Made by a program: the position numbers and the translations under genes. Under the pieces are notes generated by a model, which was not told where the DNA came from, did no database searches, and saw only the letters and a list, made by a program, of their open reading frames with translations. Of a DNA stretch of 64,000 nucleotides, positions 10,401 through 19,580 are shown piece by piece; position 1 is the first letter of the stretch; each line of letters starts with the position of its first letter. This DNA is from Bacteroidia bacterium (GTDB taxonomy: Bacteria; Bacteroidota; Bacteroidia; Bacteroidales; Paludibacteraceae), in NCBI GenBank assembly GCA_021152555.1, contig JAGKVE010000005.1, positions 6,175-70,174 on the forward strand, read 5' to 3'.

Positions 10401-10731
10401 CGCTCTCAGTTTGCGAAACGATGTCCTGTTGCAGAGAAATAGCTTCTAACTGGTTCGATTGGTTCTCTTTGAGATTAACGATTTCCAAGCCGGCGACATA
10501 GCCGTCAGCTTCGATGATAACCTCTTCGTCCATCGCTTCCAGATAGAGAAGGGCAAACTCACCCGACGCATTGGTCGTAGTGGAGATGTTTTGATTGGCG
10601 AGTGTAATTTTCGCGCCCACAATAGGTGTTTGTGTGGCCTCGTCAATAACTCGCCCTCTAAGGGATGTTTGTGCCATAGCACTCAGGCTAATCGCCAGCA
10701 CAAACATCAACGAAAAGAGTTTGTTTTTCAT
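7414..10731 (-). CDS. TonB-dependent outer-membrane receptor with N-terminal CarboxypepD_reg-like domain
   Basis: A 1,105-residue protein: signal peptide to about residue 20 (LSAMAQ), a beta-sandwich domain (about 22-105; RGRVIDEATQTPIVGA), an acidic Gln/Ser linker, a plug domain, and a large barrel ending with an aromatic strand (TLTYKF). It imports a ligand across the outer membrane using TonB energy. No SusD-like gene is adjacent, so this is not a classical polysaccharide locus; the DUF5689 lipoprotein follows directly. The gap from asnS is only 36 bp and holds no consensus promoter, so it probably depends on read-through. Confidence 0.9.
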   Translation of the reverse strand: MKNKLFSLMFVLAISLSAMAQTSLRGRVIDEATQTPIVGAKITLANQNISTTTNASGEFALLYLEAMDEEVIIEADGYVAGLEIVNLKENQSNQLEAISLQQDIVSQTESEILLNLTEEEMTDDEGRSQAQASSSSASTDVFNKTTSFGWSTARYRNRGYQSNAENYYIEGLHFNSMERGQFNYSAMGGLNDASRYKEVMNPMDATNFSFGGVGQSTNYLMGATRYAQGWKVGAAGTNRNYKARVNATYSSGLMPSGWAVAAQLAYRFSPYIDNKGIIGEGIKYYSLGYFLTAERVWDNARLKLITFGAPTERGQNAAVTQEVYDLTGSNYYNPYWGYQNGKVRNSRIVKSYDPTVIAAFEYKIDEQQNFKVAAGYHYSWYSNSALNYFNAPDPRPDYFRNLPSYMWDGQIANPNNETSAQQLFDENGAHYPWGLFVGKDMNGVPYGEGFIGHDGNIVGPSVDQDQYNQLVDLWKSRDNQTTQLDWDKIYAANIANNANDPTGSARYLVERRHNDIQEATASFNYVNTQFEHLKMTLGAEGKFAQGIHYKTIDDLLGGNQWIDIDAFADRDIKELASNSGFTQEDIANVRKNEIASDYNDVIKADGKRFGYDYRINMGNFKVWFQNEWNFNEVDLYYALALDYSSMQRTTNMLNGRAWYLTKVAEERTGAEAWRYYGNASYTRIKNAESAGTLRAGTNYAGDAHHFFDPAFKLGATYKINGRNHLKVNALAQTRAPFARDAYISQRVHDRVVSTIYTHDNAKNLKDFYAASEKIVSADLTYEFNYPIVRGRITGFFTQSWGGTELNGYYDDEARTFVNQAMTGIDKRYMGVEAAAAFQLGTYFTLTPVVSVGDYRYTSDAMAVSSAENGMPMTQDDVTKSLVFETTDKVLLKGLKLSTGPQVNASLKLSFFHPKMWFADITVNYHDWNYLSVAPSRRMQGLYTGVRADGTSVNGWFGDSYANAIETTDGRTVRFSMDGNGNVAYENAVLDKNGVPVLRYPYNIMTMQESIVATNPLNRFIIDASVGKLLYLPNRQSLSINLSVTNLTNNTHFKTGGYQQARLPRAVRQGEADYHNSVITANAWKYPSKYYYAWGVNFFLTLTYKF

Positions 10732-10767
10732 ACGATTGTTTGTTAGTGTTTTGATGGTGTTAATTTA

Positions 10768-12165
10768 TTAAAATTCTGCACTTTTAGGAGTACGCGGGAA
10801 CGGAATGACATCACGTATGTTCTGCATACCGGTAACGAAAAGCATCAACCGCTCGAAACCTAAACCGAATCCGGCGTGGGGGGCTGCACCAAAACGGCGG
10901 GTATCTAAGTACCACCACATATCTTTCATCGGGATATGACGTTTCTCAATCTCGTTATTCAGTTTGTCAAGACTCTCTTCACGTACACTACCGCCAATGA
11001 TTTCGCCAATCTGAGGGAAGAGCACGTCTGTGCCTTGTACTGTCTTTCCGTCTTCATTGATTTTCATATAGAACGCCTTGATGTCTTTCGGGTAATCGGT
11101 CATGATAACCGGTTTGCCGAAATGTTCTTCTACCAAGTAACGCTCATGTTCCGAACTGAGGTCATCGCCCCATTCGCATGGGAATTCAAACTTACGGCCA
11201 TTCTTGATAGCTTCCTGAAGAATGTTGATGCCTTCCGTATATGGCAGGCGTACAAACTCTGTATCTACAACCGATTTCAATCGCTCAATTAGTCCTTTGT
11301 CAACGAATTGATTAAGGAATTCCAAATCGTCCTTGCAGTTCTCAAGAGCCCAGCGGACGCAGTATTTGATGAAATCTTCCTCCAGATCCATCAGTTCGTC
11401 TTTCTGTATAAATGCAACTTCCGGCTCAATCATCCAGAACTCGGCCAAGTGGCGTGGCGTATTGCTGTTTTCTGCGCGGAAGGTAGGGCCGAAAGTATAT
11501 ATCTTGCCTAGTGCCATCGCTCCTAATTCGCCTTCTAACTGCCCGCTGACAGTCAGTGCTGCCATTTTCCCGAAGAAATCATCGGAGTAATCTATTTGTC
11601 CGTCCTCTGTTTTCTTGAGGTTATACAGATTCTTGGTCGTTACTTGGAACATTTGACCGGCTCCCTCGCAGTCACTGGCGGTTATTAGCGGAGTATGGAA
11701 ATAGAAGTAGCCATGCTCATGGAAATACGTGTGTATCGCCATCGCCATGTTATGACGGATACGGAATACGGCGCCAAATGTGTTCGTACGCGGGCGCAGA
11801 TGCGCTACTGTACGCAGAAACTCCATACTCAATCCTTTCTTCTGTAGAGGATATTTCTCTGGGTCGGCGGTACCGTACACCTCCAGTTCCCTCAGTTGGA
11901 TCTCTACGGCTTGACCGGAACCTTGGCTCTCCACCAGTATTCCCGTGGCGGATATACAGGAACCGGTTGTCACGGGTTTCAGGCTCTCTTCGCTGAATTT
12001 CTCCAAATCAACGACTATTTGGATGTTTTTGATAGTCGAGCCGTCATTGAGAGCAATAAATGAAATGTTTTTATTGCCTCGACGGCTGCGAACCCATCCG
12101 CGGACGTTGATCTCGGAGCCGAAATCGGTGCGTTTAAGAGCGTCTATGATTACTGTTCTTTGCAT
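10768..12165 (-). CDS. asnS: Asparagine--tRNA ligase
   Basis: Class IIb aminoacyl-tRNA synthetase charging tRNA(Asn). At 465 residues it has the normal family length: an N-terminal OB anticodon-binding domain (RGWVRSRRG; about 15-105), then the catalytic core with motif 2 ([15 protein letters not shown]) and motif 3 ([12 protein letters not shown]) near the C-terminus. It lies between dnaB and the TonB receptor. The leader before its ATG carries a five-copy heptad repeat that also overlaps the dnaB stop. Confidence 0.97.
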   Translation of the reverse strand: MQRTVIIDALKRTDFGSEINVRGWVRSRRGNKNISFIALNDGSTIKNIQIVVDLEKFSEESLKPVTTGSCISATGILVESQGSGQAVEIQLRELEVYGTADPEKYPLQKKGLSMEFLRTVAHLRPRTNTFGAVFRIRHNMAMAIHTYFHEHGYFYFHTPLITASDCEGAGQMFQVTTKNLYNLKKTEDGQIDYSDDFFGKMAALTVSGQLEGELGAMALGKIYTFGPTFRAENSNTPRHLAEFWMIEPEVAFIQKDELMDLEEDFIKYCVRWALENCKDDLEFLNQFVDKGLIERLKSVVDTEFVRLPYTEGINILQEAIKNGRKFEFPCEWGDDLSSEHERYLVEEHFGKPVIMTDYPKDIKAFYMKINEDGKTVQGTDVLFPQIGEIIGGSVREESLDKLNNEIEKRHIPMKDMWWYLDTRRFGAAPHAGFGLGFERLMLFVTGMQNIRDVIPFPRTPKSAEF

Positions 12166-12181
12166 TTTTATATATTAATTT

Positions 12182-12216
12182 TCAATTCTCAATTCTCAAT
12201 TCTCAATTCTCAATTA
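12182..12216. repeat. Heptad tandem repeat, TCAATTC x5
   Basis: Five consecutive 7-bp units, the last one being TCAATTA, fill most of the asnS-dnaB gap. The dnaB stop codon lies within the last unit. Confidence 0.95.
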
Positions 12217-13803
12217 TAGTGTATATTGGCTCAAATCTTCTCCTAACGCATTGATGCTTGCGCCGTCAGGAGACATCTGTTGACTAAACGAAACCGCGCC
12301 GATAGAACTATTCATGCTTGACTGGATAGACACACTCTCGCTGCCTTCTGACGCAGGTAATCCGCTATTCAGTTCGTTTTGGTCAAAAGCATCCTCTTCG
12401 TTCTGGAATTTCGCAAATTTACCGCGGAATCGAAGCCATATACTGTCTGTTGCTCCGTTACGGTGTTTGGCGACTATAATCTGTGCCAAACCACGTAGAT
12501 CTCTGCCTGTTTTCTCGTCGTTGTACATATGGTAATATTCCGGACGGTGAATGAAACATACCATATCGGCGTCTTGTTCAATAGCGCCGGATTCGCGCAG
12601 GTCGCTCAATTGAGGAGTCTTGCCTTCTATTCCGGTTCGTGCTTCTACACCGCGGTTTAACTGTGACAAGGCGATAATGGGGATATCTAACTCTTTCGCT
12701 AATGCTTTGAGGCTTCGGGAGATGATAGATACCTCTTGCTCACGGCTGCCGAAAGACGATCCCTGAGCGTTCATCAATTGCAGGTAATCGATGATAATCA
12801 TTTTGATGCCATGCTCGCGAACTAACTTGCGGGCTTTGGAGCGCAATTCGAAAATCGACAATGACGGGGTGTCATCCAAGTATAGCGGTTTGCCCCTCAT
12901 GATATTGATTTTCGTATTTAGCCGTTTAGTCTCCTCTTGGCTCATCTTGCCTGTTTTGATACGGTCGCCTTCCAACTCGCAGACGTTCATAATCAAACGG
13001 TTTATCAACTGTACGTTACTCATCTCAAGCGAGAAAATAGCAACCGGTATATTGCGGTCTACTGCCATGTTTTTCGCCATAGACAGGACGAAGGCTGTCT
13101 TACCCATCGCCGGACGGGCGGCTATGATAATCAGGTCAGGAGTCTGCCAACCGGATGTGATCTTGTCTAAGGCGTTGAAACCGGAAGGAATACCCGATAT
13201 AGAACCCGTGTTTTTGGCGGCTTTCTCCATTCGCTTGAAAGCCTCTTCAATAACAGGATCTATCTGCGTTACGTCGCGTTTTTGCGAACGTTGGGAAATC
13301 TCGAAGATGCCGCTCTCGGCTTCTTGCATCAGTTCATCTACGTCTTGCGTTTCGTCGAAACCTTTCTCTTCTATTTGTGCCGCCAGCGCAATCATGTCAC
13401 GCGCTGTCGCTTTCTTCGAGATAATCTCCGCGTGATAGCGCAGGTGGGCTGTCGAGGCTACGCGGCGTGTCAGGTCCGCCAGATAAACGGCGCCGCCGGC
13501 CTTTTCAAGTGTTCCCAGTGCCCGCATCTTCTCGCCTACGGACAATATATCTACGGGCTTGTCTTGGGATGCCAACTCACGGATAGCCTCGTAAACCATA
13601 CGGTTCTGGTCCTTGTAAAAGACCTCTGGACGCAACAAATCCGCTACTGTGGAGTAGGCTTCTTTCTCTATCATCAATGCGCCGAGAACGGAGTCTTCCA
13701 ACTCCGGGGCCTGAGGGGGCAGCTTGCCAAACTCGTTGGCGCCTACCTTGATGATTGTAGGGGTTTGAGTACGTTTGCGGCTATTCTTGTTTGAGTCTGC
13801 CAT
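12214..13803 (-). CDS. dnaB: Replicative DNA helicase
   Basis: A 529-residue hexameric 5'-3' helicase of the replication fork. An N-terminal helical domain (about 30-130) is followed by the RecA-like core with Walker A ARPAMGKTA, Walker B IIIDYLQLM and the DnaB4 GAIEQDADMV motif. It has an extended Ser/Asn-rich C-terminal tail. No intein interrupts it. Its start overlaps the end of meaB by 23 bp, so the two are probably translationally coupled. Confidence 0.97.
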   Translation of the reverse strand: MADSNKNSRKRTQTPTIIKVGANEFGKLPPQAPELEDSVLGALMIEKEAYSTVADLLRPEVFYKDQNRMVYEAIRELASQDKPVDILSVGEKMRALGTLEKAGGAVYLADLTRRVASTAHLRYHAEIISKKATARDMIALAAQIEEKGFDETQDVDELMQEAESGIFEISQRSQKRDVTQIDPVIEEAFKRMEKAAKNTGSISGIPSGFNALDKITSGWQTPDLIIIAARPAMGKTAFVLSMAKNMAVDRNIPVAIFSLEMSNVQLINRLIMNVCELEGDRIKTGKMSQEETKRLNTKINIMRGKPLYLDDTPSLSIFELRSKARKLVREHGIKMIIIDYLQLMNAQGSSFGSREQEVSIISRSLKALAKELDIPIIALSQLNRGVEARTGIEGKTPQLSDLRESGAIEQDADMVCFIHRPEYYHMYNDEKTGRDLRGLAQIIVAKHRNGATDSIWLRFRGKFAKFQNEEDAFDQNELNSGLPASEGSESVSIQSSMNSSIGAVSFSQQMSPDGASINALGEDLSQYTL

Positions 13804-14878
13804 ATTCTGTTAATAAATTATGCGCTGCAATAAAACTGCTTATTTCGTTGTTCAGCACCTGTCGTTCTGCTACTTCTATCTGATGCTCCATTTGTGTGCT
13901 CTTGTAGAAGCCGTCCAATAGTGCCTGATTGATTGTTTCGTACATCCAGTACTTGGCTTGTTCGGTTCGATGGGCTTCAAAGTAACCGTTTTGTTTGGTG
14001 AATGCAATATACTCTTCAATGTTTTTCCAAACGTCCATCACACCGCTATGGTCAATGGATGAGCAGCATATAGCTTCCGGTTTCCAGCCTGATTCGGGTG
14101 GGGGAAACAAAGCCAGTGCATTTTTGAAGCTTACGCGCGCGGCGCGCGCACGTTCAATATTATTTCCATCGCATTTGTTGATTGCAATGCCGTCCGCCAT
14201 TTCCATGATGCCGCGTTTGATACCTTGCAATTCATCGCCGGTGCCGGTCACTTGTAGCAGCAGAAAGTAATCCACCATGGAGTGGGCAGCCGTCTCGGAC
14301 TGTCCTACGCCGACGGTCTCTAACAGAATGGTGTCAAATCCTGCCGCTTCGCATAATACAATCGTCTCGCGTGTTTTGCGTGCCACGCCGCCTAATGAAC
14401 CCGCTGACGGGCTGGGACGGATGAATGCATTGGACTTGACGGATAACTCATTCATGCGCGTCTTGTCTCCGAGAATCGAACCTTTGCTGCGCTCGCTTGA
14501 CGGGTCGATAGCCAGTACCGCCAAGTGTTTCCCGTTATCGCATAACTCGCTTCCTAACGCTTCAATAAAGGTCGATTTACCTGCTCCTGGTACACCTGTT
14601 ATACCTACACGGATGGAATGGCCGGCGTATGGAAGGCACAGCTCAATTACTTTTTGTGCAATCGCTTGGTCGGCTAACAGATTACTCTCTACCAGAGTTA
14701 CTGCCTGACTGAGAACCGTCATGTCGCCGCGACGGATGCCCTCGAAGTATTCTTCGGGGCTCAGTACCGTCTTCTTGCGGTGGAAAGTGGCGTAGGGATT
14801 GACGCTTGGCAGGTTCGGTACACCTGCATTAACTGTCAGACCCTTGTATTCTGCACTATTTTCAGGATGGTCTATCAT
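13781..14878 (-). CDS. meaB: Methylmalonyl-CoA mutase-associated GTPase MeaB (ArgK family)
   Basis: A 365-residue P-loop G3E GTPase that protects and reloads B12-dependent methylmalonyl-CoA mutase. The Walker A is GVTGVPGAGKST, followed by the family block DPSSERSKGSILGDKTRM. The NKCD G4 motif is present. The mutase subunits (mutA/mutB) are not in this window. The start overlaps the DUF1573 stop as ATGA, and the end overlaps dnaB. Its presence points to a succinate-propionate pathway, common in Bacteroidales. Confidence 0.93.
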   Translation of the reverse strand: MIDHPENSAEYKGLTVNAGVPNLPSVNPYATFHRKKTVLSPEEYFEGIRRGDMTVLSQAVTLVESNLLADQAIAQKVIELCLPYAGHSIRVGITGVPGAGKSTFIEALGSELCDNGKHLAVLAIDPSSERSKGSILGDKTRMNELSVKSNAFIRPSPSAGSLGGVARKTRETIVLCEAAGFDTILLETVGVGQSETAAHSMVDYFLLLQVTGTGDELQGIKRGIMEMADGIAINKCDGNNIERARAARVSFKNALALFPPPESGWKPEAICCSSIDHSGVMDVWKNIEEYIAFTKQNGYFEAHRTEQAKYWMYETINQALLDGFYKSTQMEHQIEVAERQVLNNEISSFIAAHNLLTEYGRLKQE

Positions 14879-15954
14879 TCAACGGAAAACGATACTTTCA
14901 CTTTCTTATTGGGCACTTTGTAGTCGTTGCTGATGATGACAACTTCGCGGTTGTAGGTGCCGGGTTGAAGACCTTTGGTGTTCATCTCAATGGCAATAGC
15001 ACCTTTTTTGCCGGATTTAATGGCCTTGCAGGGCTTGATGACAAGGGCTCTGTCGGTAGAGTACGCACGGCGGATTTCCAATGGGTTGACACCGATGTTC
15101 TTTACCTCCACTTTGCCTTTCAGCACTTTGCCTGCTGCGGCTTTGCCTAAATCAATGGAAGATGCAGACTCGATAATCGGTGCCTGCTGTTTCTCCTCAA
15201 CGCTGAGGGCCGAGAAATCTTCTACGATATTGGCTTTGACTGTCAGTTTGAAGGGTTCGCTGATGTTTTGCTTGCCGTCAATGACAACATAAGCGTAAGC
15301 CTCGACCGGGCCATATAACTTAGTGGCTTTGGTGTCAAACGAGAAGATGACTTTGCCTACTTTCTCCGGCGGAACGGTTGCCAATGTAACCTGATGGGCA
15401 AGGAATGCGTCTGCTGCGCTTGTTGCTAACTCTACATTGTGTTCTGCTTTGCTCCAGTTAGCGTATTCCAGTTCGCCGCCTTTCACTTCACCTTTTTTCA
15501 GCGTACCCAAATCCAGAGTTTTGCTCTTCATGCTCAACTCACCTACAGAGATGGGGTATTTGTTTACAGGCTGAGCGGCCTTGGGAATCACTTCTCCTTT
15601 GATATAAACGCGTACGGTAGGCTCTTTGGCGTTCGATGTGATGGTTACGGTTTTCTGGAAACGTCCGGGACGGCCGTTCGGGTTATAGGTAACGGTGATG
15701 CTGCCTGTCTGACCCGGCTCTATCGGCTCTTTGGTCCATGTAGGGGTCGTACAACCGCAACTGGCACGCACGTTGCTCAGTACCAGCGGACTCATACCTT
15801 CGTTCTTGAATTCAAATACTACTGATACACGGCCGTCTTCTTCGTGAATCTTTCCGAAGTCATGCTCAGTCTTCTCAAATGTGATTACCGGCTCTTGACC
15901 CATCATGGCTACTGCTACGAGAGCCATGCAGAGAGTACTAAAAATCTTTTTCAT
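14875..15954 (-). CDS. DUF1573 domain periplasmic protein (two Ig-like repeats)
   Basis: A 359-residue secreted protein with a signal peptide ending near MMGQEP. The first DUF1573 unit (about 24-110) has the typical EHDFGKI, FKNEG and ASCGCT blocks. A second related unit lies near residues 255-355 (ASSIDLGKAA, VKNIG). The fold is an Ig-like/MSP-like sandwich; the function is unknown. It is the gene after the ppGpp synthetase in the minus-strand block, with only a 48-bp gap. Confidence 0.88.
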   Translation of the reverse strand: MKKIFSTLCMALVAVAMMGQEPVITFEKTEHDFGKIHEEDGRVSVVFEFKNEGMSPLVLSNVRASCGCTTPTWTKEPIEPGQTGSITVTYNPNGRPGRFQKTVTITSNAKEPTVRVYIKGEVIPKAAQPVNKYPISVGELSMKSKTLDLGTLKKGEVKGGELEYANWSKAEHNVELATSAADAFLAHQVTLATVPPEKVGKVIFSFDTKATKLYGPVEAYAYVVIDGKQNISEPFKLTVKANIVEDFSALSVEEKQQAPIIESASSIDLGKAAAGKVLKGKVEVKNIGVNPLEIRRAYSTDRALVIKPCKAIKSGKKGAIAIEMNTKGLQPGTYNREVVIISNDYKVPNKKVKVSFSVE

Positions 15955-16000
15955 ACGATAATTATTTTAGCTGTCTGATTGTTAATTGTCACTTTTTATC

Positions 16001-16014
16001 TTTCAACTTTCAAC
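16001..16014. repeat. Heptad repeat, TTTCAAC x2
   Basis: Two adjacent 7-bp units overlapping the stop codon of the ppGpp synthetase gene; the same unit recurs between groES and groEL. Confidence 0.8.
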
Positions 16015-18252
16015 AATCCGTCTCACTTCCTTGATGTCCTCTATCTTCCGGATTGCTTTCAGCAGTTCGTCTAGTTCTGAACGGTCATATACGTAAATCT
16101 CCATCGTTCCTTTGAAAATGCCGTCTTCGCTGGACATGTTGATGGAACGCATGTTGATGTGAAAATCCGTCGTGATGGCTTGCAGCACTTGGATGAATAC
16201 ACCGAATTTGTCTATTCCCTTCAGTTCTATCGTTTCTACGAATGACTGGACGCGGTGGGTGTTCCATGTCGCTGAGTAGATTCGTTTGCCGTAACTTGTC
16301 TTCAGCAGGTTCGCTTCCGGGCAGTCAATCTTATGAATATGCATCGTACCGCGTTCGTCCAGATAACCTAATACTTCGTCGCCTGGAATAGGATGGCAGC
16401 AGTTGCTCAGAATATAATCTTTCCCGAAATTCTCGTCTGTCAGCACAATCGCGTGCGGTTGCCCTTTTTTCGGCTTGACTACTTCTTGCGGTTGGTCGTT
16501 TTCACCTTTGAGCGGCTGGGAATTGTTGTTGCGTTTCCCGATAAATGGGACGTAGGATAGCAGACTGCGTCTCGGGAATACGATATCATGAAAGTCGTTC
16601 AGCCGGATAGTGCCTTGCCCTACTTGCAGATACAACTCGTTCGGAGAGCGCATCTGGTAATGGTTCAGCAGTTTTTGAAGGGCCATGTCGCGGTTGGCTC
16701 GTAACTCGCTGTCCATATTGATGGCGTCTTCTACCAGTTGTTCGCCGTGATGCATGTAACGTCTCTCTTCGCGGCGGAAATACTGGCTCAGACAGTTACG
16801 GGCTTTCGCGGTCGTAATCATGTTCATCCATTCTTTCTGGGGATGCTGGCTGTTGGAAGTAAGTACTTCTACTTGGTCTCCGCCCTTCAGACGGTACGAC
16901 AGAGGTACTAAGGCATGGTTCACTTTCGCGCCGATACAGTGTTCGCCAAGCTCCGAGTGAAGCATGAACGCAAAATCCAATGCTGTTGAACCCAATGGCA
17001 TTGTCTTGACTTCGCCTTTCGGAGTGAATACAAACACTTCCTGGGCAAACAAGTTCAACTTGAAGGTGCCGAGGAACTCCATCGCGTCTTTTTCCGGATG
17101 GGCAAGTATCTCCTTGATTTCTTGGAGCCATTTGTCCAATTCAGAATCGTCTGACTCGCCGGTCTTGTATTTCCAATGTGCGGCGTAGCCGTGTTCTGCT
17201 ATCTCATGCATGCGGTCGGTGCGGATCTGGACTTCAACCCATTGACCGTTGTTTGCCATGACGGTCACATGAAGCGCTTCGTAGCCGTTGGATTTGGGCG
17301 TGGATATCCAGTCACGGATCCGCTCGGGATGTGGACGGTAAATCTCCGTAATTGCCGAGTAAATCATCCAGCACTGGTCTTTCTCGCTCATCGACTCGTT
17401 TGGTGTGAAGATAATACGAACCGCCATCAGGTCATATACGTCTTCGAACGAGCATTGCTGGCGCATCATCTTCTTCCAGATTGAGAAAACCGACTTGATG
17501 CGGGCTTTCATCGAGAACTGGTAACCCATGCTGGTCAGACGTTCACGGATAGGTTCGGAAAAGTGCTCATAGGTCTCCATCTGACCCGCTTTCACCTGCT
17601 CCAGTTTGTCATGGATATCTTGCCATGTGTCAGGATGCTCGTATTTGAAACTCAGGTCCTCCAATTCTGTCTTGATGGGGAAAAGACCTAAGCGGTGAGC
17701 CAGCGGAGCGTAGATGTATTGCGTCTCGCCGGCAATCTTGTATTGCTTGTCCTTGGGCTGCGCACCAAGAGTACGCATGTTATGAAGCCGGTCGGCTATC
17801 TTGATAAGCACTACGCGGATGTCGTCACTGATAGTCAGCAACAGCTTGCGGAAGTTCTCGGCCTGCTCGCTCGCCTGATCGCCGAACACACCACCGCTGA
17901 TCTTTGTCAGACCGTCTACAATCTGCGCAATCTTGTCGCCGAACAGACCAGCTATGTCTTCTACACTGTAATCCGTGTCTTCTACCACATCGTGCAGCAA
18001 GGCCGAACATATACTGGTACTGCCAAGACCGATCTCGCGCACGCAGATACGCGCGACAGCGAGCGGGTGCATTATATAAGGTTCGCCGCTCAAGCGACGC
18101 ACTCCGTAATGCGCCTTGTGGGCAAAATTGAACGCATGCGTAATCAACTCCGTCTTCTGACGATGGGGAGTGCGCGCATAATCGTCTAACAACGCCTCAA
18201 ACTCGCGTTGGATCATTTGCTCTTCTGCCTGTGTAAATTCGCTTTTCTGCAT
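16003..18252 (-). CDS. rsh: Bifunctional (p)ppGpp synthetase/hydrolase, RelA/SpoT (Rsh)
   Basis: A full-length Rsh enzyme of about 749 residues. The HD hydrolase domain keeps its metal residues in LLHDVVEDT (H87, D88, E91, D92 from the chosen start). The synthetase domain has STPKSNGYEALHV. TGS (about 390-450), a His/Cys motif (SNCCHPIPGD) and a C-terminal ACT domain follow. Both activities look intact, so it can make and degrade the stringent alarmone. The frame opens with TTG at 18264, but that base is about where transcription should begin, so the ATG at 18252 is preferred. This gives a leader of about a dozen bases. Confidence 0.95.
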   Translation of the reverse strand: MQKSEFTQAEEQMIQREFEALLDDYARTPHRQKTELITHAFNFAHKAHYGVRRLSGEPYIMHPLAVARICVREIGLGSTSICSALLHDVVEDTDYSVEDIAGLFGDKIAQIVDGLTKISGGVFGDQASEQAENFRKLLLTISDDIRVVLIKIADRLHNMRTLGAQPKDKQYKIAGETQYIYAPLAHRLGLFPIKTELEDLSFKYEHPDTWQDIHDKLEQVKAGQMETYEHFSEPIRERLTSMGYQFSMKARIKSVFSIWKKMMRQQCSFEDVYDLMAVRIIFTPNESMSEKDQCWMIYSAITEIYRPHPERIRDWISTPKSNGYEALHVTVMANNGQWVEVQIRTDRMHEIAEHGYAAHWKYKTGESDDSELDKWLQEIKEILAHPEKDAMEFLGTFKLNLFAQEVFVFTPKGEVKTMPLGSTALDFAFMLHSELGEHCIGAKVNHALVPLSYRLKGGDQVEVLTSNSQHPQKEWMNMITTAKARNCLSQYFRREERRYMHHGEQLVEDAINMDSELRANRDMALQKLLNHYQMRSPNELYLQVGQGTIRLNDFHDIVFPRRSLLSYVPFIGKRNNNSQPLKGENDQPQEVVKPKKGQPHAIVLTDENFGKDYILSNCCHPIPGDEVLGYLDERGTMHIHKIDCPEANLLKTSYGKRIYSATWNTHRVQSFVETIELKGIDKFGVFIQVLQAITTDFHINMRSINMSSEDGIFKGTMEIYVYDRSELDELLKAIRKIEDIKEVRRIVES

Positions 18253-18271
18253 ATACACGCTCAATCGACCG

Positions 18272-18303
18272 CAAAATTACAAAAAATATTTTATATACGC
18301 AAG
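18272..18303 (-). promoter_or_regulatory. Promoter of the Rsh gene
   Basis: Read on the minus strand: -33 CTTG (18303-18300), 20 bp, -7 TAATTTTG (18279-18272). It is the only consensus promoter I can find for the 15-kb minus block down to 3046. Confidence 0.8.
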
Positions 18304-18356
18304 CCCGCGCGCATAAAAAACGAAAAAAAACACCTTTTGGCATAAATTTTGACTAA

Positions 18357-18384
18357 ATATCAAATAACAAATACCAAATATCAA
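18357..18384. repeat. Heptad repeat, ATAyCAA-type x4
   Basis: Four 7-bp units (ATATCAA, ATAACAA, ATACCAA, ATATCAA) occupy the place where the -33 region of the amidase promoter would be. Confidence 0.85.
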
Positions 18385-18394
18385 ATAATTTTTG

Positions 18395-18402
18395 TACCTT
18401 TG
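18395..18402 (+). promoter_or_regulatory. -7 element before the amidase gene (no consensus -33)
   Basis: TACCTTTG followed by CAACCGATT, matching the downstream sequence of other promoters here. At the expected -33 position (18371-18374) the heptad repeat gives ATAC instead of TTTG. Confidence 0.65.
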
Positions 18403-18424
18403 CAACCGATTAAATTGCCTTATT

Positions 18425-19516
18425 ATGCGGAAATATCTGTTTTTGATAATTGCAGCATGTCTCGCGCTGGCGGCTTCCGCCGGTGATACATATACCGTTG
18501 TGCTCGATCCGGGGCATGGAGGAAAAGACCCCGGGGCGGTAGGAGCGTTCTCCAAAGAGAAGGATCTCAACCTCAAACTCGCGCTGCAAGTAGGCAAAAT
18601 TATGGAGGAACAATATCCCGACGTCAAGGTCGTTTATACCCGCTCAACCGATATCTTCATTCCTTTGCAGGAACGCGCGGATATCGCCAACAAAGCCAAC
18701 GCCGACCTCTTCATCTCCATTCACGCGAACTCTTCCGAATCGAAAAAACCGCGTGGCGTAGAAACATTTATACTCGGTACTGACAAAGCGGAGAAGAATC
18801 TGAATGTCGCCATGAGGGAGAATGCTGTGATGAAACTGGAGGCGGATTATAAGACTACATATCACGGCTTTGACCCGAATTCGATTGATTCATATATTAT
18901 GTTCGAACTCATGCAGAATATCTATATGGACCAGTCGTTGCAGTTTGCCGAGCAGGTGCAGAAACGGTTTGTCGGCCATCTCAACCGCTCCGACAGAGGC
19001 GTGCAGCAGGCCTCTTTCTGGGTTCTGCTCAAAACGGCTTGCCCGTCGATATTGTTCGAAATGGGGTTCATTTCCAACCCTGAAGAAGAGCGCTTCTTGA
19101 ATCAGGAGACATCGATGGCGCAGATGGCGAACGCGTTGGTCAACGCTTTGGGCGCATACACACACAAGCAGGCGGTCAAAAAAGAAACATTGGTCATAGA
19201 GAGTTCGAAGGTAAATCGGACCGATGTCGGACCGGCATCGGACCTGCATCGGGAGATAAACAAAAACGGGCAAAGTAATGGTACCGTTCGCCAGGCTCCC
19301 AAAATGACCTATTACGCTGTACAGATATGTGCTGTAAAAGCATTGCTTGCCCCGATGGACCCGAAACTCAAAGGGCAGGAGTGCGGGTATATCAGAAATG
19401 GCGACTGGTATAAATATTACACTGCCGCGGATACGGATAGGAATAAAGTCGTCCAAGCCCAAAAGGAACTCAAACGGCTCTTCCCGGATTGCTGGATTAT
19501 CAAGTTTGAGAAATAA
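18425..19516 (+). CDS. N-acetylmuramoyl-L-alanine amidase with C-terminal SPOR-like domain
   Basis: A 363-residue periplasmic zinc amidase (Amidase_3) that cuts the stem peptide from MurNAc during cell separation. After a signal peptide (to about ASAG) comes VVLDPGHGGKDPGAVG with the first zinc His, then SIHANSS with the second and ILFEMGFISNP with the catalytic Glu. The last 70 residues (YYAVQICAVKA... PDCWIIKF) resemble a SPOR domain, which would target denuded septal glycan. The chosen ATG follows the promoter directly; the longer frame from 18392 would begin upstream of the -7 box. Confidence 0.9.
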   Translation: MRKYLFLIIAACLALAASAGDTYTVVLDPGHGGKDPGAVGAFSKEKDLNLKLALQVGKIMEEQYPDVKVVYTRSTDIFIPLQERADIANKANADLFISIHANSSESKKPRGVETFILGTDKAEKNLNVAMRENAVMKLEADYKTTYHGFDPNSIDSYIMFELMQNIYMDQSLQFAEQVQKRFVGHLNRSDRGVQQASFWVLLKTACPSILFEMGFISNPEEERFLNQETSMAQMANALVNALGAYTHKQAVKKETLVIESSKVNRTDVGPASDLHREINKNGQSNGTVRQAPKMTYYAVQICAVKALLAPMDPKLKGQECGYIRNGDWYKYYTAADTDRNKVVQAQKELKRLFPDCWIIKFEK

Positions 19517-19531
19517 CTGACAATCCACGGC

Positions 19532-19552
19532 TTTCAACTTTTGACTTTTGAC
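19532..19552. repeat. Heptad repeat, TTTyrAC-type x3
   Basis: TTTCAAC, TTTTGAC, TTTTGAC in one 7-bp register between the amidase and MCE genes. Confidence 0.8.
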
Positions 19553-19580
19553 TAAAAAAATAATTTTTAATTTACTTTAT

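Noticed and set aside
7414..10731. SusC-type polysaccharide utilisation locus
   Set aside because: No SusD homologue, glycoside hydrolase or sensor is adjacent; the partner is a DUF5689 lipoprotein.
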